Below, piece after piece: positions 8,212-21,307 of a stretch of 64,000 nt of DNA (positions within the stretch are counted from its first letter, which is position 1; the number at the start of each line of letters is the position of its first letter). This DNA comes from Citromicrobium bathyomarinum. GTDB taxonomy: Bacteria; Pseudomonadota; Alphaproteobacteria; Sphingomonadales; Sphingomonadaceae. The notes under the pieces were generated by a model. That model searched no databases. It was not told where the DNA came from and was given only the letters and a program-made list of their open reading frames with translations. The DNA lies in contig NZ_JAINWL010000001.1 of the NCBI RefSeq assembly GCF_021021475.1, forward strand, positions 992,001-1,056,000, given 5' to 3'. The position numbers and the translations under genes are program-made.

Positions 8212-8412
8212 TCAGCCGCCCAGACCCGTCTTGGCGACGATCTTGCGGCCGACGAACCACGAGATCGGAACCGCGAGAACGAAGCCCGCCGCCGAGGCGA
8301 CCGCAATCGGCCGCCACCCGGCCTGCATATCCATCGACAGGACGGCGATAACGGCGATGCCCATGAGAGTGGTCGCTACGATCGGTAAAAGGATCAGCGT
8401 TATTCGAAACAT
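8212..8412 (-). CDS. Two-helix membrane protein (family often mislabelled 'CTP synthetase')
   Basis: This protein of 66 aa has two transmembrane helices, about residues 4-25 and 33-55, and a basic C-terminal tail (GRKIVAKTGLGG). The sequence MFRITLILLPIVATTLMGI and the motif FVLAVPISWFVGRKI match a small membrane-protein family of alphaproteobacteria that databases often call 'CTP synthetase'. It has none of the CTP synthase domains (normally about 540 aa), so that name is wrong. The ATG at 8412 is preferred over the open frame to 8448, because it puts the hydrophobic helix at the N-terminus. The function is unknown. Confidence 0.7.
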   Translation of the reverse strand: MFRITLILLPIVATTLMGIAVIAVLSMDMQAGWRPIAVASAAGFVLAVPISWFVGRKIVAKTGLGG

Positions 8413-8510
8413 CAAACGGCTCCCGCATTGATGGCGATTGTGCCTCAATACAGCGGGCCTGCCGCAAGATCATTGACGCCGATCAAATCCGCGCGAGTCT
8501 TCGAGACGCG

Positions 8511-9512
8511 TCAGATGTCGATCGCAATCTTGCCGAAGTGCTTCTGATCCTGCTCGTGACGGAAGGCATCGGCCAGATCGGCAAGCGCAAAGCGGTCCGA
8601 GATCACCGGCTCGATCCCCGTAGCCTCGATCGCGGCGATCATGCGCAGCTGCATCGCGCGGCTGCCCACGGTCAGGCCCTGCAACCGCCCCATCTTGCGC
8701 ATCAGTGCGGCGGTTTCGACCTCGCCCTTCTGTCCGGTGAGCACCCCAATGAGGTGGATGTGCCCGCCCGGACGGATCGCCTTGATCGCCTGATTGACCG
8801 TACCCGGCCCGCCGACCTCGACCACGTGATCGACACCTCCCGACCAGTCGAACGCCTCGTCGCCCCAGTCGTCATTGCTCTTGTAGTTGATCGTATGATC
8901 GGCACCCAACTCGCGCGCCCTCGCCAGCTTCTCGTCCGAGCTGGAGGTGATGATCACCCGCGCGCCCGCCGCCTTGGCGATCCTGAGCGCGAAGATCGAG
9001 ACGCCGCCGGTGCCCTCCAGCAGCACGGTCTGCCCGGCCTGAAGATTGCCGTCCTCCATCAGCGCGCGCCAGGCGGTCAGCCCGGCGCACGGCAGACACG
9101 CCGCCTGCGCGAAGTCGAGATTGTCGGGCATCCGGGTGAAGGCACGCGCGGGCTTCACCACGGACTCGCAGGCGAACCCGTCGATCCCGTCGCCCGGCGT
9201 GGTCTCGAAACTGCCCATGGGTGGACGTCCATCCTGCCATTCGGGGAAGAAGACCGACATCACCCGGTCGCCGACCGCGAACTCCTCGACGCCCTCGCCA
9301 ACCGCCTCGACCTCGCCCGCGCCATCGGACAGCGGAATGCGCCCGTCGTCGGTGGGGATCATCCCCGCGACGACCGCATAATCGTGGAAGTTGAGCGAAG
9401 AGGCGTGCAGCTTCACCCGCACCTCGCCCGGGCCGGGCTCGCCCGGAGCGTCGATGTCGACGACCTCGAGCGAGTCGAGACTGGCAGGATTGCGGACTTT
9501 GACGGCTTTCAT
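8511..9512 (-). CDS. Zinc-independent MDR oxidoreductase (quinone-reductase-like)
   Basis: This is a 333-aa member of the medium-chain dehydrogenase/reductase superfamily. The N-terminal GroES-like domain includes the HASSLNFHDYAVVAG and PLSDGAGEVEAVGEGV segments. The catalytic zinc ligands of true alcohol dehydrogenases are absent, as in NADPH:quinone reductases. The Rossmann NADPH-binding part carries LLEGTGGVSIFALRIAKAAGA and later ELGADHTINYK. It probably reduces quinones, enals or similar carbonyl compounds using NADPH. It lies directly downstream of an old yellow enzyme homologue on the same strand (52-base gap). The two may form an operon for dealing with electrophiles or for alkene reduction. 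Confidence 0.88.
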   Translation of the reverse strand: MKAVKVRNPASLDSLEVVDIDAPGEPGPGEVRVKLHASSLNFHDYAVVAGMIPTDDGRIPLSDGAGEVEAVGEGVEEFAVGDRVMSVFFPEWQDGRPPMGSFETTPGDGIDGFACESVVKPARAFTRMPDNLDFAQAACLPCAGLTAWRALMEDGNLQAGQTVLLEGTGGVSIFALRIAKAAGARVIITSSSDEKLARARELGADHTINYKSNDDWGDEAFDWSGGVDHVVEVGGPGTVNQAIKAIRPGGHIHLIGVLTGQKGEVETAALMRKMGRLQGLTVGSRAMQLRMIAAIEATGIEPVISDRFALADLADAFRHEQDQKHFGKIAIDI

Positions 9513-9564
9513 ATCGGGCTCCAGTGTCTGGAAAAATGGCGTGCTGATGAGTGGTTTCGCGTTC

Positions 9565-10707
9565 TTAGGCCGGGACCGGCAGCGGGTCCGTGACGCGGTC
9601 GAGCGTGGGATAATCGACGTACCCCTCGGCCCCGCCGCCGTAGAAGGTGTCTTCGTTGGCCTCTTCGTAGGGGCCGCCCGCTGCGATGCGGGCGGGCAGA
9701 TCGGGGTTGGCGATGAACAGCCGGCCGAAGGCGATCGCGTCGGCATGGCCGTCGGCGACCCATTGCGCGGCTTCCTCGGTCGAGAATTCGCCATTGGCGA
9801 CGAACACACCGTCGAACCGCTTGCGCATGTCCTTGACGATCGCGTTGCCCTCGTCCGATCCGCCACTGCCGGTATGGCCGTTGGGGCGCACGACGTGCAG
9901 ATAGGCGAGCCCGCGCCCGGCGAGCTTGGCGGCGGCTGCGGGGTAGGTGTCTTCCGGCTTGGCATCGGACGAACCGCCCGGCCCGCCCATGGGCGACAGG
10001 CGCACGCCGACGCGGCCTGCGGGCAATACTTCGGTCACTGCGGCGACCACTTCGTCCAGCAGGCGCAGACGATTTTCGAGGCTCCCGCCGTACTCGTCCT
10101 CACGCCGGTTGGTGCTGCTGCGCAAGAACTGGTCGATCAGGTATCCGTTCGCCGCGTGCACCTCCACACCGTCGAACCCCGCGCGCGCCGCGCAGCGCGC
10201 GGCATGGCGGTAATCGTCGAGCAGGCGGGGAATCTCGCTCAGTTGGAGCGCGCGTGCCTCGGGGAAGGGCACGGTCGGGCCTTCGCTCAGCCGGTCGCCG
10301 ACGAAGGCCTCGCCCTCGGGCGTCCACACGCTGGCGGAGACGGGCGCGCCGCCTTCGGGCTGGAACACCTGATGACTGATCGCGCCGACATGCCACAGCT
10401 GGCAGAAGATCCGTCCACCCGCATTATGCACCGCGTCGGTCACCAGCTTCCAGCTTTCGACCTGCTCGTCGGTAAAGATCCCCGGCGTCCAGGCATAGCC
10501 TTGCCCTTCGTGGCTGATCTGCGTGGCCTCGGAAACGATCAGGCCCGCGCCCGCCCGCTGCGCATAGTAGAGCGCGTGGAGCGGCGTCTGCTCGCAGTCG
10601 CCCGCCGTCGAGCGGCTGCGGGTGAGCGGGGCCATCCACACCCTGTTGGGCGTGGTGATATCCGCCATGTCGAGCGGGTCGAGCAGCGGTGCGAGGGTAT
10701 CGGTCAT
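9565..10707 (-). CDS. Old yellow enzyme family alkene reductase (NemA-like)
   Basis: This protein of 380 aa is an FMN-dependent (beta/alpha)8-barrel ene-reductase. Visible family motifs are NRVWMAPLTRSRS at the first strand, QLWHVGAISH, the catalytic pair His...Asn in FDGVEVHAANGYLIDQFLR, and NRREDEYGGSLENRLRLLDE with FVANGEFS near the FMN phosphate site. It reduces activated C=C bonds with NAD(P)H; NemA-type members also act on N-ethylmaleimide and nitrate esters. The physiological substrate cannot be read from sequence. It probably forms a transcription unit with the quinone-reductase-like gene that follows. Confidence 0.92.
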   Translation of the reverse strand: MTDTLAPLLDPLDMADITTPNRVWMAPLTRSRSTAGDCEQTPLHALYYAQRAGAGLIVSEATQISHEGQGYAWTPGIFTDEQVESWKLVTDAVHNAGGRIFCQLWHVGAISHQVFQPEGGAPVSASVWTPEGEAFVGDRLSEGPTVPFPEARALQLSEIPRLLDDYRHAARCAARAGFDGVEVHAANGYLIDQFLRSSTNRREDEYGGSLENRLRLLDEVVAAVTEVLPAGRVGVRLSPMGGPGGSSDAKPEDTYPAAAAKLAGRGLAYLHVVRPNGHTGSGGSDEGNAIVKDMRKRFDGVFVANGEFSTEEAAQWVADGHADAIAFGRLFIANPDLPARIAAGGPYEEANEDTFYGGGAEGYVDYPTLDRVTDPLPVPA

Positions 10708-10839
10708 GGAAAGCTCCGGGATAGCTGGCGCCGCGCAGGAATTGGCGGCTGTTCGCCAATCACAACGCGAGCGCAAAGCGGAGCGTTCCGGTCATCTTGC
10801 GCGAGAGCGCCGGGCGTATTCCAGGCTGATCCTCCCGCT

Positions 10840-12309
10840 TCAGGCCGGGCCGAGAATCTCCGCTCGGCAAGTGTCGCGGGACCTACCGCCCTCAATCGCG
10901 AAGCGCACCGTGCCGGAGGGCCCCTGCATCGCGACCACGCAGCGCGGCCGGGTCAGCGCCATCGGATTGAGCACCTGTCCCTGAACGACATAGCGCGCCA
11001 GATCGCTGTCGAATTGCGTGCCGATCCGTCGCGCCATTGCCGCGTGGATCCGCGCATCGGTCAGCTCTGCAGCGCCGCCCTCGTCGATCAGGTCGGCGAT
11101 CGCCGCGTCGAGCGATGCGCCCCGCGCGCGGGCAAGCATGTCCCAGTGCCAGGCCAGCAGCGCGCCGCGCTGATAGGGCAGGCGCTGCGCCTCCTCGCTT
11201 TCGAAGATGCGCTCCGCCAGCTCGCCCGCAGGCAGCTCCCTCACGGGTGAGGAGAGGTACTCGTTCGCCAGATCGGACATGCCGGCGAGAAAGGCCTGCG
11301 TGTCGATCAGCCCGGCGGCGAGTTGCAGCTTCCACGCGAAGTACTCGGTCGCGCCTTCGGTGAACCACATGCGCTGCGCGTCGGTCGCTTCGTCGGTGGG
11401 CCCCATCCGGCGCGTGATCCATTCGTGCACGATCTCGTGCGCGATCGTGTGGCGCAGCCGCTCGGCATCGGCATTCTCGCTCGCCAGCAGCAGGAAGCTG
11501 CGATGCAGGCCGGTGCCCACGACCGCCGAACCCTGCGGCGGCGCGGGGATCGGGTTCACGGCGAAGAGGTAGGATGCGAAGGGCGCGTCGTCGAACCGCT
11601 TCGCCCCCTGGTCGAGCATTCCGGCCAGCACGCCGGACATTGCGTCCGCGTCCATCGCGAAGGAACCGCGAATGGCGCTGCGGACCGTGGTGTCCCCGGC
11701 CTGCCTCGTATCGAAGGCGAAGTCGCCGAGCGCGAGCACCGAATTCGCCAGATCGTCGAGAGCACAGCCGGTCGCGCAATCGCCGCGCGCAAAGCTGAAG
11801 GCCGCGCGCTGCGGGAGCGATTGCAGGTCGAGCGTCAGCGGCACGCCGCCCTGCGACCATGTGGGAAGGACAGTCTGGCCGAGGAGGAAGGCGTGGCTCT
11901 GTGCGGTCCGGGCCCGCATCCCGGGCAGCCGGTGGGTCTGCCAGTCGGGCTCCCCGTCGTAATCCTGCGCCACCGTATAGGCGATCCAGCCGCCGCCGGG
12001 AGCGACGCGGTAGGCCTCCCCCTCACCGGGCAGCCGTTCCAGCCCGCGAGTCGCGGTGTCTCTGCGCAATTGCGACAGGTCTTCTTCCGGCCCCCAGGAT
12101 TCGGGAAAGGACAGCACCGATCCCGCCGCGGAAGCCGGCAGGTCGAGCCTTACCGTAACCGCCTCGAACCGGCCCGGCTGCGCGATGCCGAGCGAGAGCA
12201 CGCCTAACTCCGCAGCGGCGCGGTCACTGGCATCGGGCTGAGGAGCAAGGGGAGCGCATGCAGCAAGCGCCAGAATGCCAAGAGCTGCCACCATCGCGCG
12301 AACCATCAT
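10840..12309 (-). CDS. Lipoprotein gluzincin metallopeptidase (M1/M61-like)
   Basis: This 489-aa protein has a lipobox LAAC at residue 18, so it should be an anchored lipoprotein on the periplasmic side. A zinc-peptidase core is clear: HEIVHEWITRRMGP near residues 288-301, then WFTEGATEYFAW about 20 residues later. This is the HExxH...E arrangement of gluzincins of the M1/M61 clan. The N-terminal 270 residues would form the beta-rich domain usual in these enzymes. The peptide specificity cannot be inferred. It lies immediately downstream of guaA on the same strand with a 21-base gap. A second gluzincin-like protein is at 54772-56172. Confidence 0.82.
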   Translation of the reverse strand: MMVRAMVAALGILALAACAPLAPQPDASDRAAAELGVLSLGIAQPGRFEAVTVRLDLPASAAGSVLSFPESWGPEEDLSQLRRDTATRGLERLPGEGEAYRVAPGGGWIAYTVAQDYDGEPDWQTHRLPGMRARTAQSHAFLLGQTVLPTWSQGGVPLTLDLQSLPQRAAFSFARGDCATGCALDDLANSVLALGDFAFDTRQAGDTTVRSAIRGSFAMDADAMSGVLAGMLDQGAKRFDDAPFASYLFAVNPIPAPPQGSAVVGTGLHRSFLLLASENADAERLRHTIAHEIVHEWITRRMGPTDEATDAQRMWFTEGATEYFAWKLQLAAGLIDTQAFLAGMSDLANEYLSSPVRELPAGELAERIFESEEAQRLPYQRGALLAWHWDMLARARGASLDAAIADLIDEGGAAELTDARIHAAMARRIGTQFDSDLARYVVQGQVLNPMALTRPRCVVAMQGPSGTVRFAIEGGRSRDTCRAEILGPA

Positions 12310-12330
12310 CGTACCCCCCGATACGCCCGG

Positions 12331-13905
12331 CTATTCCCATTCGATCGTGCCGGGCGGCTTGCTCGTATAGTCGTAGACCACCCGGTTGATCCCGCGCACC
12401 TCGTTTACGATGCGCGTCGCCACGCGTCCGATGAACGCCCCGTCGAAGGGGTAGACGTCGGCGGTCATCCCGTCGGTGCTGGTCACGGCGCGCAGGGCGC
12501 ACACGCTGTCGTAGGTGCGTCCGTCGCCCATCACGCCGACCGTCTTCACTGGCAGCAGCACCGCGAAGGCCTGCCAGATCGCATCGTAGAGGCCCGCATT
12601 GCGGATTTCCTCGAGATAGATCGCGTCCGCCTTGCGCAGGATGTCGCAGCGTTCCTTGGTCACTTCGCCCGGGATGCGGATCGCGAGGCCGGGTCCGGGG
12701 AACGGGTGGCGGCCGACGAACATGTCGGGCAGGCCCAGCTCACGGCCCAGATCGCGGACCTCGTCCTTGAACAGCTCGCGCAGCGGCTCGACCAGTTTCA
12801 TGTTCATGCGTTCGGGCAGGCCGCCGACATTGTGGTGGCTCTTGATCGTGACCGAAGGCCCGCCGGTGAAGGAGACCGACTCGATCACGTCGGGATAGAG
12901 CGTGCCCTGCGCGAGGAAATCCGCGCCGCCGATCTTGTTCGCCTCTTCCTCGAACACATTGATGAACTCGCCGCCGATGAACTTGCGCTTCTTCTCGGGG
13001 TCGGTCTGGCCCGCGAGGCCCGCCATGAAGCGCTCCTCTGCGTCCACCACCACCAGCGGGATGTTGTAGTGGTCGCGGAACATGGTCTCGACCTGTTCGC
13101 GCTCGCCCATCCGCAGCAGACCGTGATCGACGAACACGCAGGTCAGCTGCTCGCCAATCGCTTCGTGGATCAGGATCGCGGCGACCGAGGAATCGACCCC
13201 GCCGCTGAGGCCACAAATGACCTTCGCATCGCCCACCTGCTCGCGGATTTCGGCGATCTTGGTCGCGCGGTATTCGGCCATCGTCCAGTCGCCCGACAGG
13301 CCGCAGACATGGCGCGCGAAATTGGCGAGCAGCTTCGCGCCATCCGGCGTGTGGAACACCTCGGGGTGGAACTGCGTGCCGTAATAGCGCCGCTCGTCAT
13401 CGGCGATCAGCGCGAAGGGCGCCCCGTCGCTGGTGGCGACGATGCGGAAGCCCTCGGCGAACTGCGTCACCTTGTCGCCGTGGCTCATCCACACCTGGTG
13501 CCGCTCGCCGACGTTCCACAGGCCTTCGAACAATACGCAGGGCTCGGTCACGGTCAGGAAGGCGCGGCCGAATTCGCCGCCTTCGCCGGTTTCGTGCCCC
13601 GGCTTCACCTCGCCGCCCAGCTGGGTGGTCATCACCTGCTGGCCGTAACAGATGCCGAGAATCGGGAGCCCCGAGTCGAAGAGCACCTGCGGCGCGCGGG
13701 GCGAGCCTTCGTCGCACACGCTGGCGGGCGATCCGGACAGGATGATGCCCTTCGGCTTCATCCGCTCGAACGCCTCTTCGGCCTGGGTGAAAGGCGCAAT
13801 CTCGGAATAGACGCCCGCTTCGCGCACGCGGCGCGCAATCAGCTGGGTCACCTGGCTGCCGAAATCGACGATAAGGATGGAATCGGGGAGATGGTCTGGC
13901 TGCAT
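12331..13905 (-). CDS. guaA: GMP synthase (glutamine-hydrolysing)
   Basis: GuaA converts XMP to GMP using glutamine and ATP. The 524-aa protein has a class I glutamine amidotransferase domain, with nucleophile in GICYGQQ near residue 95 and His/Glu in FHPEVFH. It then has the ATP-pyrophosphatase domain with P-loop SGGVDSSVA (about 232), and the dimerisation domain ending in [17 protein letters not shown] is the usual C-terminal signature. The ATG at 13905 gives [18 protein letters not shown]; the longer open frame upstream is not protein-like. It is divergent from the region with hairpins at 14.17-14.33 kb. Confidence 0.97.
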   Translation of the reverse strand: MQPDHLPDSILIVDFGSQVTQLIARRVREAGVYSEIAPFTQAEEAFERMKPKGIILSGSPASVCDEGSPRAPQVLFDSGLPILGICYGQQVMTTQLGGEVKPGHETGEGGEFGRAFLTVTEPCVLFEGLWNVGERHQVWMSHGDKVTQFAEGFRIVATSDGAPFALIADDERRYYGTQFHPEVFHTPDGAKLLANFARHVCGLSGDWTMAEYRATKIAEIREQVGDAKVICGLSGGVDSSVAAILIHEAIGEQLTCVFVDHGLLRMGEREQVETMFRDHYNIPLVVVDAEERFMAGLAGQTDPEKKRKFIGGEFINVFEEEANKIGGADFLAQGTLYPDVIESVSFTGGPSVTIKSHHNVGGLPERMNMKLVEPLRELFKDEVRDLGRELGLPDMFVGRHPFPGPGLAIRIPGEVTKERCDILRKADAIYLEEIRNAGLYDAIWQAFAVLLPVKTVGVMGDGRTYDSVCALRAVTSTDGMTADVYPFDGAFIGRVATRIVNEVRGINRVVYDYTSKPPGTIEWE

Positions 13906-14170
13906 GGCCGCGCGGTAAGTGCTGCCCCGCCGCCTGTCCAGCGGGTGCCGTAGCGGTGCAGGTGAGGCTTTATACCGCGAGTTGCATCGGATCGAACCTG
14001 ACGCCCTCCTCCCAAATTTCCGAAAGCCTGGCGCAAAAGCAATATTGATGCCCATACCGGGCCCGAAAATGACCTGAAGCCAGCCCATAGAGTTGGTTGC
14101 AAAAAACTGCACTGCCCTGCGTGTTTTCTCACTTTCATAAAGCAGGGCGTAAGATTATTTCCCTTCTCGA

Positions 14171-14223
14171 GCCGGCGGTGGATCGACCTCTCCCCCCCCT
14201 AAGATCCCCGCCGGCCAATTTTT
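14171..14223 (+). terminator. Terminator-like hairpin with T5 tail, no gene upstream on this strand
   Basis: GCCGGCGGTGGATC (14171-14184) pairs with GATCCCCGCCGGC (14203-14215), with one bulged T. An 18-base C-rich loop separates the arms, and CAATTTTT follows. It has the form of a rho-independent terminator on the plus strand, yet the nearest upstream gene (guaA) is transcribed the other way. It may therefore end a small RNA or an aborted leader transcript. Confidence 0.6.
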
Positions 14224-14245
14224 CCTCCAGGCTGATGCGCCCCAA

Positions 14246-14330
14246 GCGGGCCTGCGTTGCCGGAGGGCGGTCCCTCTCTCTCCAAGGGGACCTCAAGGCC
14301 CGCGTGCTCCTCAGGGCGCGCGGGCCTTTT
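14246..14330 (+). promoter_or_regulatory. Possible attenuator: mutually exclusive hairpins before the PIG-L gene
   Basis: The arm AAGGCCCGCG (14295-14304) can pair perfectly with CGCGGGCCTT (14319-14328), followed by TT, as a terminator. The same arm can pair with GCGGGCCT (14246-14253) upstream, enclosing a second stem GGTCCC/GGGACC (14269-14274 and 14287-14292). The two folds exclude each other, which is the layout of an attenuator or riboswitch expression platform. No known riboswitch class was recognised. Confidence 0.45.
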
Positions 14331-14402
14331 CGCGTGTGCGCTCGACATTGCGAAACGCGAGAGGCAGGGTTTCGCGCGGGAATGGAACAGGGGAGAATCG
14401 CA

Positions 14403-15188
14403 ATGTCCAAGCCGCTTCTTGCAGGCGTGCCCGCCCTGCTGCTCGCCAGCGCGGCGCTGGCCCAGCCGTCCGGCGATGCGCGCCCGGTGATGGTGATTCT
14501 CGCGCACCCGGACGACGAGCTGCCGATGGCCCCCGCGCTCTCCGCCCTCGCCCGCGCCGAAGCCGACGTACGGCTGGTCTATGCGACCAGCGGCGATGCC
14601 GGGCCGGGCGTCTCTCAGCTGGAACCGGGCGAAGCGCTGGCCGCCGCGCGCGAGGATGAAGCGCGCTGCTCCGCCAAGGCGCTGGGCCTCGGTGCGCCGA
14701 TGATGCTCGGCTATGGCGACGGAAAGCTGGCGGACGAGGCGCGCGGCAATCCCGATGGCGATGGCCTGATCGCCCGGCTCGCCAGCGAAATCGCGGCGGC
14801 CGATCCGGAGACGATCATCACCTGGGGGCCGGACGGCGGATATGGCCATGCCGACCACCGGCTGGTCAGCGCGTTTACCAGCCAGCTGGTCGAGGCGATG
14901 CCCACAGACAAGCGCCCCGCGCTGCTCTATTTCGGCATCCGGGCGGATCGGCAGGCACCGGTCGCGGAACTGGCCAACTGGGCGAAGACCGACCCCGCAC
15001 TGCTTAGCGTGCGAATCGGCTATGACGAGACCGACCTGGCCGCTGCCGCCGCCGCAACCCAGTGCCACGCGACCCAGTTCGACGCCGCGAGTCGCGCCAT
15101 GCTCGCCCCGGTATTCGATCAGGCAATCTGGCAGGGCGCGGTCGATTTCCGCCCCGCCTTCGCTTCGGGAGGCGGCTCCGCGGACTGA
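14403..15188 (+). CDS. Exported PIG-L (LmbE-like) family deacetylase
   Basis: This 261-aa protein starts with a signal peptide (MSKPLLAGVPALLLASAALA, then QPSG), so it should act in the periplasm. The core is a PIG-L/LmbE domain. The zinc site is AHPDDE near residue 34 (His, Asp and Asp of the HPDDE motif), and the third ligand is in GHADHR near residue 160. Family members remove N-acetyl groups from GlcNAc-like sugars or from glycosides such as mycothiol precursors; the substrate here is unknown. The Shine-Dalgarno sequence GGGGAG lies about ten bases upstream. The gene is convergent with sdaA and preceded by the attenuator-like leader. Confidence 0.88.
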   Translation: MSKPLLAGVPALLLASAALAQPSGDARPVMVILAHPDDELPMAPALSALARAEADVRLVYATSGDAGPGVSQLEPGEALAAAREDEARCSAKALGLGAPMMLGYGDGKLADEARGNPDGDGLIARLASEIAAADPETIITWGPDGGYGHADHRLVSAFTSQLVEAMPTDKRPALLYFGIRADRQAPVAELANWAKTDPALLSVRIGYDETDLAAAAAATQCHATQFDAASRAMLAPVFDQAIWQGAVDFRPAFASGGGSAD

Positions 15189-15203
15189 GCGCGCGTCAGC
15201 CGG

Positions 15204-16601
15204 TCAACACTCCACCACGTTGACCGCGAGCCCGCCCTGGCTGGTTTCCTTGTACTTGTTGCTCATGTCGAGCCCGGTCTGGCGCATCGTCTCGATAACC
15301 TGATCCAGCGTGACGAGGCTTTCCGCGCCCGTCCGGTGCAGTGCGAGGCGCGCGGCGTTGACCGCCTTGACCGCGCCGATCGCGTTGCGTTCGATGCACG
15401 GCACCTGCACCAGCCCGCCAACCGGATCGCAGGTCAGGCCGAGGTTGTGTTCCATCCCGATTTCCGCCGCGCTGGCGACTTGATGCGGGGTCGCACCCCA
15501 TAGCGCGGCGAGGCCACCGGCGGCCATCGAGCACGCCACGCCGACCTCACCCTGACAGCCCATTTCCGCGCCCGAGATGCTCGCCCGCTGCTTGTACAGC
15601 AGGCCGACCGCACCTGCGGTCAGCAGGAACAGCCGTCGCTTCTCCGCACAGTCGGCATCATCGGCGGTCTTGCAATAGAAGCGGATCACCGCCGGGATGA
15701 TTCCCGCCGCGCCATTGGTCGGCGCGGTCACCACGCGGCCTCCGGCGGCGTTCTCCTCGTTCACCGCCATCGCGTAGCAGTTGAGCCAGTCGAACAGCTG
15801 TTCGCGCTCGTTCGACAGGGGATTGCCGGAAAGCTTGTCCCACAGGTCGGGCGCGCGGCGCTGGACCTTGAGGCCGCCAGGCAGGATGCCGCGCTGGGTG
15901 AGCCCGCGATCGATGCACCCGTCCATCGCCTGCGCAATCCGGTCGAACCCAGCGACAGTTTGCTCGCGCGGGCGCATCGCGTCTTCATTGGCGAGGATCA
16001 GCTCGGCGACGGACAGGCCGTGCGCATCGCACAGCGCGAGCAGCTCCTGCGCCGAGCCGAACGGGTGCGGCACCTTCGCGCCCGCCTTCACCTGATCGTC
16101 CTTCGGCGGCTTCTTGAGCTGCGCCTGCGAGGCGACGAAACCGCCGCCGGTGGAGAAATAGGTGCCCTCGCGCAGCAGTTTGCCCGACGCATCGTAGGCG
16201 CGCAGGACCATGCCATTGGGGTGCAGATCGGGGATCACGTGGCCCGCCAGATCGATGTCTTTCGCCCGCTCGAAGCGGATCCGGCGATGGCCACCGTCAA
16301 CCCCGCCGAGCGCGAGGCACTTGTCCGCATCGACCCCGCGCAGCGCGGCAGCCGCCTCGTCCGGGTCGGTCCGCTCGGGCCGGAAGCCCGCGAGGCCCAG
16401 AATGGTCGCATCGACCGTGCCGTGCCCGATCCCGGTCAGCGCGAGCGATCCCTGCAGTTCGACCGCCACCCGCTCGACCTGCGGCAATTCGCCTGCTTTT
16501 TCGAGAGCACGGACAAAGCGCCGGGCGATCCGCATCGGCCCGACCGTGTGCGAGGAGGACGGGCCGATCCCGATCCGGAAGATGTCGAGTACTGAGAGCA
16601 T
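15204..16601 (-). CDS. sdaA: L-serine ammonia-lyase, iron-sulphur dependent, single chain
   Basis: SdaA deaminates L-serine to pyruvate and ammonia in the cytoplasm. The 465-aa length matches the fused (alpha plus beta) bacterial form. The N-terminal part carries [20 protein letters not shown], a hallmark of the family. The [4Fe-4S] cysteines are expected in [18 protein letters not shown] and VQVPCIERN, all present. Typical segments [13 protein letters not shown] and [15 protein letters not shown] are also intact. The gene is followed by a convergent PIG-L gene 15 bases away and preceded by a ZIP transporter gene on the same strand. Confidence 0.96.
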   Translation of the reverse strand: MLSVLDIFRIGIGPSSSHTVGPMRIARRFVRALEKAGELPQVERVAVELQGSLALTGIGHGTVDATILGLAGFRPERTDPDEAAAALRGVDADKCLALGGVDGGHRRIRFERAKDIDLAGHVIPDLHPNGMVLRAYDASGKLLREGTYFSTGGGFVASQAQLKKPPKDDQVKAGAKVPHPFGSAQELLALCDAHGLSVAELILANEDAMRPREQTVAGFDRIAQAMDGCIDRGLTQRGILPGGLKVQRRAPDLWDKLSGNPLSNEREQLFDWLNCYAMAVNEENAAGGRVVTAPTNGAAGIIPAVIRFYCKTADDADCAEKRRLFLLTAGAVGLLYKQRASISGAEMGCQGEVGVACSMAAGGLAALWGATPHQVASAAEIGMEHNLGLTCDPVGGLVQVPCIERNAIGAVKAVNAARLALHRTGAESLVTLDQVIETMRQTGLDMSNKYKETSQGGLAVNVVEC

Positions 16602-16641
16602 GCCCGTGCCGATGGGGCACGCCTTCCGCTACGTCAATCGC

Positions 16642-20052
<3,411 letters not shown>

Positions 20053-20056
<4 letters not shown>

Positions 20057-21174
20057 GCGGGTGCGCCCTCGCGCGCGCCCACCAGCAGGCCCCAGCCGCG
20101 CTGCTGCGGACGCACGCCGTTGAGCAGCCAAAGCGCCAGGGGGCTGCGGCGGACCAGCCGGTGCGCGGCATAGGGCAGCGCGAAAGCGCCCAGGCAGATC
20201 GCGATCCACGCCAGCAGTGGCGGAACCGCGGCGGTGATGCACACAATCACCAACCCGACCACCACCGGGTGGTGCAGCAGGTAGATCGTGAAAGAGGCGT
20301 CGACCATCCGGTCGACCCGCGCCGAAGGCTTGCTGAACAGGCGCAGCAAGAGTGCGAGGATGGTCTGCACGAGGCACACCGACGACAGCCCGTCGAACAG
20401 GATGTCGAGCGCCATCCCGATCGTCGAGCGATCCTCCCACAGGCCGACATGCAGCACCAGCGCGAGCAGCCCGATGAACGCCACCGCCGGATCGAACCGA
20501 GCGAAGCGATTCCACAGCGCGGGCGACCGCCGCATCGCGACACCCAGCGCAAAGAACGGCAGGAAGATCGCCAGCGATCGCAGATCCAGATATCCGCCTG
20601 CAAAGCTCAGATCGCTGTCCAGCACGTGCTCGGCGACGACCAGACCCAGCTCGTACACCGCCAGCCCCGCCGCCAGTGCGGTCACCGGCGGGGCGGCAAA
20701 GGCTCTTGCGCGGGCGACCAGCGGCCACACCGCCGCGAGCAGCGCGCACAGGATGAGCAGAGTGGGCAGGAACCACAGGTGCGCCAGCGGATGGGCCGCG
20801 GCAGCGGGGTCGACGATCCCGCGCGGCGCATATCGCAGGATCGCGGCCTGCAGCGGCAGGATGATCGCCATCCCGGTCAGCAGCGGCACGCCCAGACGCT
20901 CGGCCCGGCCCTTGAGCCACGCGCCGCGAGAGCGCCGCTCCAGCAGCATAGCGGCGAAGAACCCGGCGATCAGGAAGAACCCGGGCATGCGGAAATCGCT
21001 AAGCAGCGGCGGGACCAGCGCCAGCACCGGATCGCGCGATCCGCTCATCACCAGCCAGTGCCCGCCTGCGAAGGCAAGGCTCGCATGGAAGGGAATGCCC
21101 AGCAGCATGAACAGCGCACGCGCGGCGTCGAGGTGGTGGTAGCGCTGCGCGCCGGAGGGCGACCCGGGGTCCAT
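20053..21174 (-). CDS. Membrane acyltransferase (acyltransferase-3 / OpgC-like)
   Basis: This integral membrane protein of 373 aa has about ten transmembrane helices. The N-terminus YHHLDAARALFMLLGIPFHA has the Asp-Ala-x-Arg and following His typical of acyltransferase-3 and glucan-modifying OpgC enzymes. FRMPGFFLIAGFFAAMLLERR and the late FTIYLLHHPVVV support the family. It would transfer an acyl group to an extracytoplasmic sugar, but the acceptor is unknown. The ATG at 21174 was chosen; the open frame further up is low-quality. It is convergent with gyrB and divergent from the BaiN-like gene, and its end abuts the duplicated gyrB tail. Confidence 0.85.
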
Positions 21175-21307
21175 GGATCGCCGTTGCACCGGACCCGGCG
21201 CAATGTCGCGCGCGCGAAATGCACCGTCTCCGGATAGGACGATGCGCGCGCCAATCCCTACCGCCCCCGCTCGACATGCGCGCGGGGAAGGTCCACGGCG
21301 CTGGCCC

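Larger units (their letters stand above)
13906..14402. other. Gene-free 497-bp region between guaA and PIG-L deacetylase
   Basis: No plausible protein frame is present. The left half (13906-14160) should hold the guaA promoter and leader. The right half holds two terminator-like hairpins in the plus direction (14171-14223 and 14295-14330) and a competing stem upstream of the second. A small RNA or a regulated leader of the downstream gene are both possible. Confidence 0.5.

Noticed and set aside
14230-14335. 6S or SRP RNA gene
   Set aside because: The typical conserved loops (SRP tetraloop region, 6S central bubble) could not be identified; only the hairpin logic is supported.
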